From NCBI GenBank assembly GCA_040775095.1, contig JAXGTD010000039.1, positions 1 through 30,096 on the forward strand: 30,096 bases of DNA. Reading direction: 5' to 3'. Positions 26,862 through 30,096 of the stretch are shown here, one piece after another. Both the position numbers and the translations under genes were made by a program. The DNA comes from JAXGTD01 sp040775095. GTDB taxonomy: Bacteria; Pseudomonadota; Gammaproteobacteria; Chromatiales; Chromatiaceae. The notes under the pieces were generated by a model. It saw nothing but the letters and a program-made list of their open reading frames with translations. It searched no databases and was not told the DNA's origin. Within the stretch, counting starts at the first letter, position 1. Every line of letters begins with the position of its first letter.

Positions 26862-28457
26862 ATGTCCTCGATGGCACTCTCCGGTATTCCGAGAAATCCC
26901 GTGGTCCTCGTGATCCTGGACGGCGTCGGGATCAATCCCAGCAAGCTCAACAACGCGGTGGCCGAGGCGCGCACGCCGCGGTTGGACGAGTATTTCTTCC
27001 GCTATCCATTCACCCTGCTCAACGCCTCCGGCGAGGGTGTGGGGCTGCCGAAGGGGCAGATGGGTAATTCCGAGGTGGGTCATCTGACCCTGGGTAGCGG
27101 CTGTATCGTGCGCCAGGATCTGGTCCTGATCGACGATGCGATCGCCGATGAGAGCTTCTACCGCAACCCGGCCCTGCTCGCCGCGATCACGAAGGCGGCT
27201 GCCGCGGGGAGGCCGTTGCAACTGCTTGGCCTGGTCTCCACCGGTGGCGTGCACAGCCATCTGCGCCACTTGCTGGCGCTGATCGATCTGTGCGGCCGGC
27301 ACGGCGTCAAGCCGTTGTTGCATATGGTAACCGATGGGCGCGACACGCCCCCGAAATCGGTGTTGAACGATCTCGATGAGTTGGAGGATGCCCTCGAACA
27401 GAGCGGTGGTGCGATTGCAACCGTCTCGGGCCGCTACTATGCGATGGATCGTGACCGCCGCTGGGATCGCACCGAACGGGCGTGGCGCGCGATCATGCTG
27501 GGCAAAGGGCGATCCGCGGCGAACGTGCGTGCGGCCATCGATGCCGCTTATGCCGCGGGCGAGACCGATGAGTTCATCCACCCGAGCGTTGTCGGGGGAT
27601 ACAAGGGTATCCAGCCGGATGATCCGCTCGTGCTGTTCAACTTCCGTAAGGACCGTCCGCGCCAGATCGCGGCCGCCCTGGGCGTCGGGCAGTTCGATGG
27701 CTTCGACCGCGGGGCGGCGCCGCTGGCCGATGTCACGGGCATGATGGAGTACGACCGCAAGCTCGGCCTGGACTTCGCGTTCACCCCGGAGACGCCGGCG
27801 GTGGCGCTCAATCGCCTCCTGAGCGCCCGTGGTGTGCGCCAGCTCCACTGCGCGGAGACCGAGAAATACGCCCACGTCACCTATTTCTTCAACGGTGGTG
27901 ACCAGTCCCTGGCCGAAGGCGAGGAGCACAAGCTGATCCCCTCGCCGTCGGTCAAGACCTACGATCTGAAACCCGAGATGAGTGCCGCGGAGGTGGCCGA
28001 CGCCGTGGTTTCGGCCATTCGCGGCGGCCGGTACGGGTTCATCGTCGTCAACTTCGCCAACGGGGACATGGTTGGCCACACCGGCGACAAGCGGGCGGCG
28101 ACTCTGGCCGTCGAGGCCCTTGACCGGGAGCTCGGGCGGGTCCTCGACGCCGCCGTCGCGGTCGGCTACTCCGCGGTCGTGACCGCCGATCATGGCAACT
28201 GCGACATGATGGTCGACCCGGAAACCGATGAGCCGCATACCCAGCACACGACCAATCCCGTGCCGTTGATGGTCATCGATCGGGAACGCTGGCTGCTCGC
28301 CCCGGAGGGTAACCTCTCGGACGTCGCCCCGACCGTGCTCGACCTGATGGGAATCGCGACGCCGCAGCAGATGCACGGCTCCTCATTGCTGGTCGAGGTC
28401 CTGGAGTCGCAGGCGAACGCGGTGGTCGATCGCCTGTCTGTTGCACAGGCCTCCTGA
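26862..28457 (+). CDS. gpmI: 2,3-bisphosphoglycerate-independent phosphoglycerate mutase
   Basis: A 531-residue Mn-dependent enzyme that interconverts 3- and 2-phosphoglycerate. The alkaline-phosphatase-type metal residues are all present: Asp20 (ILDGVG), Ser70 in MGNSEVGH (phosphate carrier), then ANGDMVGHTGD, TADHGNCD and HTQHTTNP. Substrate-site motifs HMVTDGRDTPP, SGRYYAMDRDRRWDR, FNFRKDRPRQI and EKYAHVTYFFNGG are intact. The N-terminus (GINPSKLNNAVAEARTPRLDEYFFRYP) differs from the E. coli GpmI pattern, so it belongs to a different subgroup. The ATG at 26862 has GGAA upstream (26850-26853); an alternative ATG lies at 26871. Confidence 0.95.
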   Translation: MSSMALSGIPRNPVVLVILDGVGINPSKLNNAVAEARTPRLDEYFFRYPFTLLNASGEGVGLPKGQMGNSEVGHLTLGSGCIVRQDLVLIDDAIADESFYRNPALLAAITKAAAAGRPLQLLGLVSTGGVHSHLRHLLALIDLCGRHGVKPLLHMVTDGRDTPPKSVLNDLDELEDALEQSGGAIATVSGRYYAMDRDRRWDRTERAWRAIMLGKGRSAANVRAAIDAAYAAGETDEFIHPSVVGGYKGIQPDDPLVLFNFRKDRPRQIAAALGVGQFDGFDRGAAPLADVTGMMEYDRKLGLDFAFTPETPAVALNRLLSARGVRQLHCAETEKYAHVTYFFNGGDQSLAEGEEHKLIPSPSVKTYDLKPEMSAAEVADAVVSAIRGGRYGFIVVNFANGDMVGHTGDKRAATLAVEALDRELGRVLDAAVAVGYSAVVTADHGNCDMMVDPETDEPHTQHTTNPVPLMVIDRERWLLAPEGNLSDVAPTVLDLMGIATPQQMHGSSLLVEVLESQANAVVDRLSVAQAS

Positions 28458-28520
28458 GGGCACACGCCGAGTCGGATTGGTGCATGAGCGATTCGCGCTG
28501 CACCGTCGCATGGCAGGCAT

Positions 28521-28545
28521 AACCAGGATCCCTTCCGGGTTTTTA
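28521..28545 (+). terminator. Candidate Rho-independent terminator after gpmI
   Basis: AACC-A-GGA pairs with TCC-G-GGTT across a TCCCT loop (28521-28541), with one A-G mismatch, and runs into TTTTTA. It lies 64 bp after the gpmI stop. The stem is short, so confidence is limited. Confidence 0.45.
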
Positions 28546-28636
28546 TCGCCTCCATTTGACCCGGCAATGGATGCGTCGTGGGTGTCGTCGCCCGCGGCCT
28601 GTTCCCGACGAGTCTGCCCGCGCGGCGGAGGTCCTT

Positions 28637-28756
28637 ATGGTCGACTGGCACCGACTGGCCCTGTATCTGGTACTTGGGCTGGGTATGGCGGCACTGGTCT
28701 TCAACGCGCTCAGCATCATGGGTGGCCACCCGGGCCTGCTGGGTCTGCCGGCTTGA
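28637..28756 (+). CDS. Small single-pass membrane protein (hypothetical, 39 aa)
   Basis: A 39-codon frame with GGAGG (28627-28631) five bases before its ATG, one of the best ribosome-binding sites in the window. The product starts MVDWHRLALYLVLGLGMAALVFNALS, forming one transmembrane helix (about residues 7-27), and ends with a glycine/leucine-rich tail (GGHPGLLGLPA). I do not recognise the family. It lies between the candidate gpmI terminator and the GlgC-like gene, so it may have its own promoter. The hydrophobic composition plus the exact ribosome-binding site argue for a real gene; no homology evidence is available. Confidence 0.5.
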   Translation: MVDWHRLALYLVLGLGMAALVFNALSIMGGHPGLLGLPA

Positions 28757-28777
28757 TGGCCAGTCCGGGGGGCGGCT

Positions 28778-28793
28778 GGTGGCGTCAGCCACC
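28778..28793 (+). repeat. Short stem-loop before the GlgC-like gene
   Basis: GGTGGC and GCCACC pair perfectly across a GTCA loop. It lies 22 bp after the small membrane ORF; no U-run follows, so it is at most a weak terminator or mRNA end-protecting structure. Confidence 0.35.
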
Positions 28794-28934
28794 TGCCTTG
28801 CTGCTCACCCGATCGCAGCCGGCCGTGGTCGCTGCTCGGGCACGACGTCCGGGTTCCTGAGTGTGTGCTCCAGCTCAACACCGCCACCCACGATGCGGTA
28901 GCATGGTGCCATTCCTGAACACCTGCCAAGAACG

Positions 28935-30096
28935 ATGCCAGCGCAGACCCTGACCTTCGTGATCGCAACCGAGCGCGGCACCCCCGCGGCCCTGACCGAA
29001 CATCGGACCAAGGCGGCGATCCCGTTCGCCGGCAAGTACCGGGTCATCGATTTCACGCTCGCCAACTGCCTGCACTCCGGGTTACGGCAGGTGCTGGTGC
29101 TGACCCAGTACAAGTCCCATTCGCTCCACAAGCACCTGCGTGATGCCTGGTCGCTGTTCAACCCTGAGCTCGGCGAGTTCATCACCGCGGTGCCTCCGCA
29201 GATGCGCGATGGGGAGGGCTGGTATCGCAACGCGCTCGACGCGCTGCGCCAGAACCGCTACCTGATCGAGCGCAGCGCCGCCGAGCGGGTGCTGCTGCTC
29301 GATGGCGGGTTGGTCTACCGGATGGATTACGCCGAGCTGGTCCGTTACCACCGCGAGCAGGCCGCCGAGATCACCTGCGCGGTTCGCGCGGCGGGGACCG
29401 GTGCGGTTCGTGTCGGCCTGGGCGCCGACGACCGTATCGATAGCGTTACGGCGGTGGATGGCGAGGCGGCCGATTTCGTCGCCCCGATGGGCGTCTACCT
29501 GGTGAACAAAGGACTGCTGCTGCAGGAGATCGATCGGCTGACGGCGGCGGCGGATCGCCCCGGCGAACCGCCGAAGACGGCGGACAACGATCTGGCGTTC
29601 GGCCTGATCGCCCCGTTGCTGGCCTCGCACAAGGTCTGCGCCTATGGCTTCGGTGGTGAGCGTGGCCGCGTAACGCCCGACCGGTACTGGAGCGACCTGG
29701 CCTCCACGGACGACTATTTCCGCGCCAACATGGCGCTGCTCGAGTCCACCCCTCCGCTCGATCTCTACCAGCCGGACTGGAACATCATCACCTATCAGGG
29801 ACAGTATCCACCGGCCCGGACGGTGCCAGGACCCCGCTCGGGCAACGAGGGCATCTTCGTCAACTCGATGCTGGCCTCCGGCACGGTGATCCGTGGGGGA
29901 GGGGTGAGCCATTCGGTACTGTTCCCCCGGGTCCAGGTCGATGACGGCGCCATCGTCGACGAGGCGATCCTGTTCGATGGCGTGCGCATCGGTGCCGGTG
30001 CCCATCTGCACCGCTGCATCCTCGACAAGGACGTTGTCGTCCCGCCACGCGCGCGCATTGGCTTTGATCGCAACGCCGACGCCGCGCGCTTCGAGG
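28935..30096 (+). CDS. GlgC-family ADP-glucose pyrophosphorylase homologue lacking catalytic motifs (3' end cut)
   Basis: The frame runs from the ATG at 28935 off the window; 387 residues are visible of an expected 420-430. It aligns throughout with GlgC: HRTKAAIPFAGKYRVIDFTLANCLHSGLRQVLVLTQYKSHSL (split as TKAAIPFAGKYRVIDF and VLVLTQYKSHSL), DAWSLFN, GWYRNALDAL, PMGVYLV, RYWSDLAS with Asp254, and the C-terminal beta-helix (RSGNEGIFVNSMLASGTVI). However, the nucleotide loop GGRGxRL is replaced by TERGTPAA with one residue deleted (13-19), the catalytic Asp of AGDHIY (E. coli Asp142) is Gly125 in LDGGLVY, GTADA is NALDA, and the FVEKP motif (E. coli Lys195) is missing around 170-181. It is therefore probably not an active pyrophosphorylase. 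A regulatory partner of a true GlgC, like GlgD in Firmicutes, is the leading idea. Confidence 0.85.
   Translation, partial: MPAQTLTFVIATERGTPAALTEHRTKAAIPFAGKYRVIDFTLANCLHSGLRQVLVLTQYKSHSLHKHLRDAWSLFNPELGEFITAVPPQMRDGEGWYRNALDALRQNRYLIERSAAERVLLLDGGLVYRMDYAELVRYHREQAAEITCAVRAAGTGAVRVGLGADDRIDSVTAVDGEAADFVAPMGVYLVNKGLLLQEIDRLTAAADRPGEPPKTADNDLAFGLIAPLLASHKVCAYGFGGERGRVTPDRYWSDLASTDDYFRANMALLESTPPLDLYQPDWNIITYQGQYPPARTVPGPRSGNEGIFVNSMLASGTVIRGGGVSHSVLFPRVQVDDGAIVDEAILFDGVRIGAGAHLHRCILDKDVVVPPRARIGFDRNADAARFE

Noticed and set aside
26766..28376. Antisense open frame of 536 codons opposite gpmI
   Set aside because: The sense strand encodes an intact enzyme; the antisense product is a His/Arg/Gln-rich shadow.
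28935..30096. Calling the GlgC homologue a pseudogene
   Set aside because: The frame is uninterrupted and the non-catalytic parts are well conserved, so a re-purposed protein is more likely than decay.

Overview
The window is GC-rich chromosomal DNA from a gammaproteobacterium. The long block nadB | rpoE-rseA-rseB-rseC-degP-lepA-lepB-DUF4845-rnc-era-recO-pdxJ has the order known from Escherichia and Pseudomonas. Together with a Suf Fe-S operon, HypF, NnrU and a glycogen-type GlgC homologue, this points to the Chromatiales (purple sulfur bacteria and relatives). That placement is inference from gene content. No rRNA, tRNA, CRISPR array, phage or insertion sequence was seen.

Layout. (1) 1-1619: the 3' end of an NnrU-family membrane protein, a palindromic repeat, a YgbA-type nitric-oxide-responsive protein on the minus strand preceded by a perfect Fnr/Dnr-type box, and an L,D-transpeptidase lipoprotein. 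(2) 1629-5514, minus strand: a ferric-iron ABC transporter (binding protein, fused permease, ATPase) read from a promoter whose 17-bp spacer is almost entirely a Fur box. (3) 5845-10095: sufB-sufC-sufD-sufT, divergent from the iron transporter and lacking sufS and sufE. (4) 10101-13121: a second copy of the palindromic repeat, a DUF2237 protein and HypF. (5) 13123-14748, minus strand: NadB. (6) 15372-26646: the sigma-E regulon core, then translation, secretion and RNA-processing genes through pdxJ. (7) 26862-30096: GpmI, a 39-residue membrane ORF with a strong ribosome-binding site, and a GlgC homologue cut by the window edge.

How the genes work together. Iron import and Fe-S cluster assembly lie back to back. 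The rpoE operon forms a complete envelope-stress circuit: sigma factor, membrane anti-sigma, its periplasmic protector, RseC and a DegP protease, with a sigma-E-type promoter in front of rpoE that implies autoregulation. The downstream genes are housekeeping.

The most unusual item is the GlgC homologue at the right edge. Its fold-defining segments are intact, but the glycine/arginine nucleotide loop, the catalytic aspartate and the EKP glucose-1-phosphate motif are all replaced, so it looks like a non-catalytic or re-purposed ADP-glucose pyrophosphorylase. Other points of interest are the dispersed palindromic repeat, the Fnr/Dnr box whose geometry predicts a leaderless ygbA-like mRNA, and the small membrane ORF.
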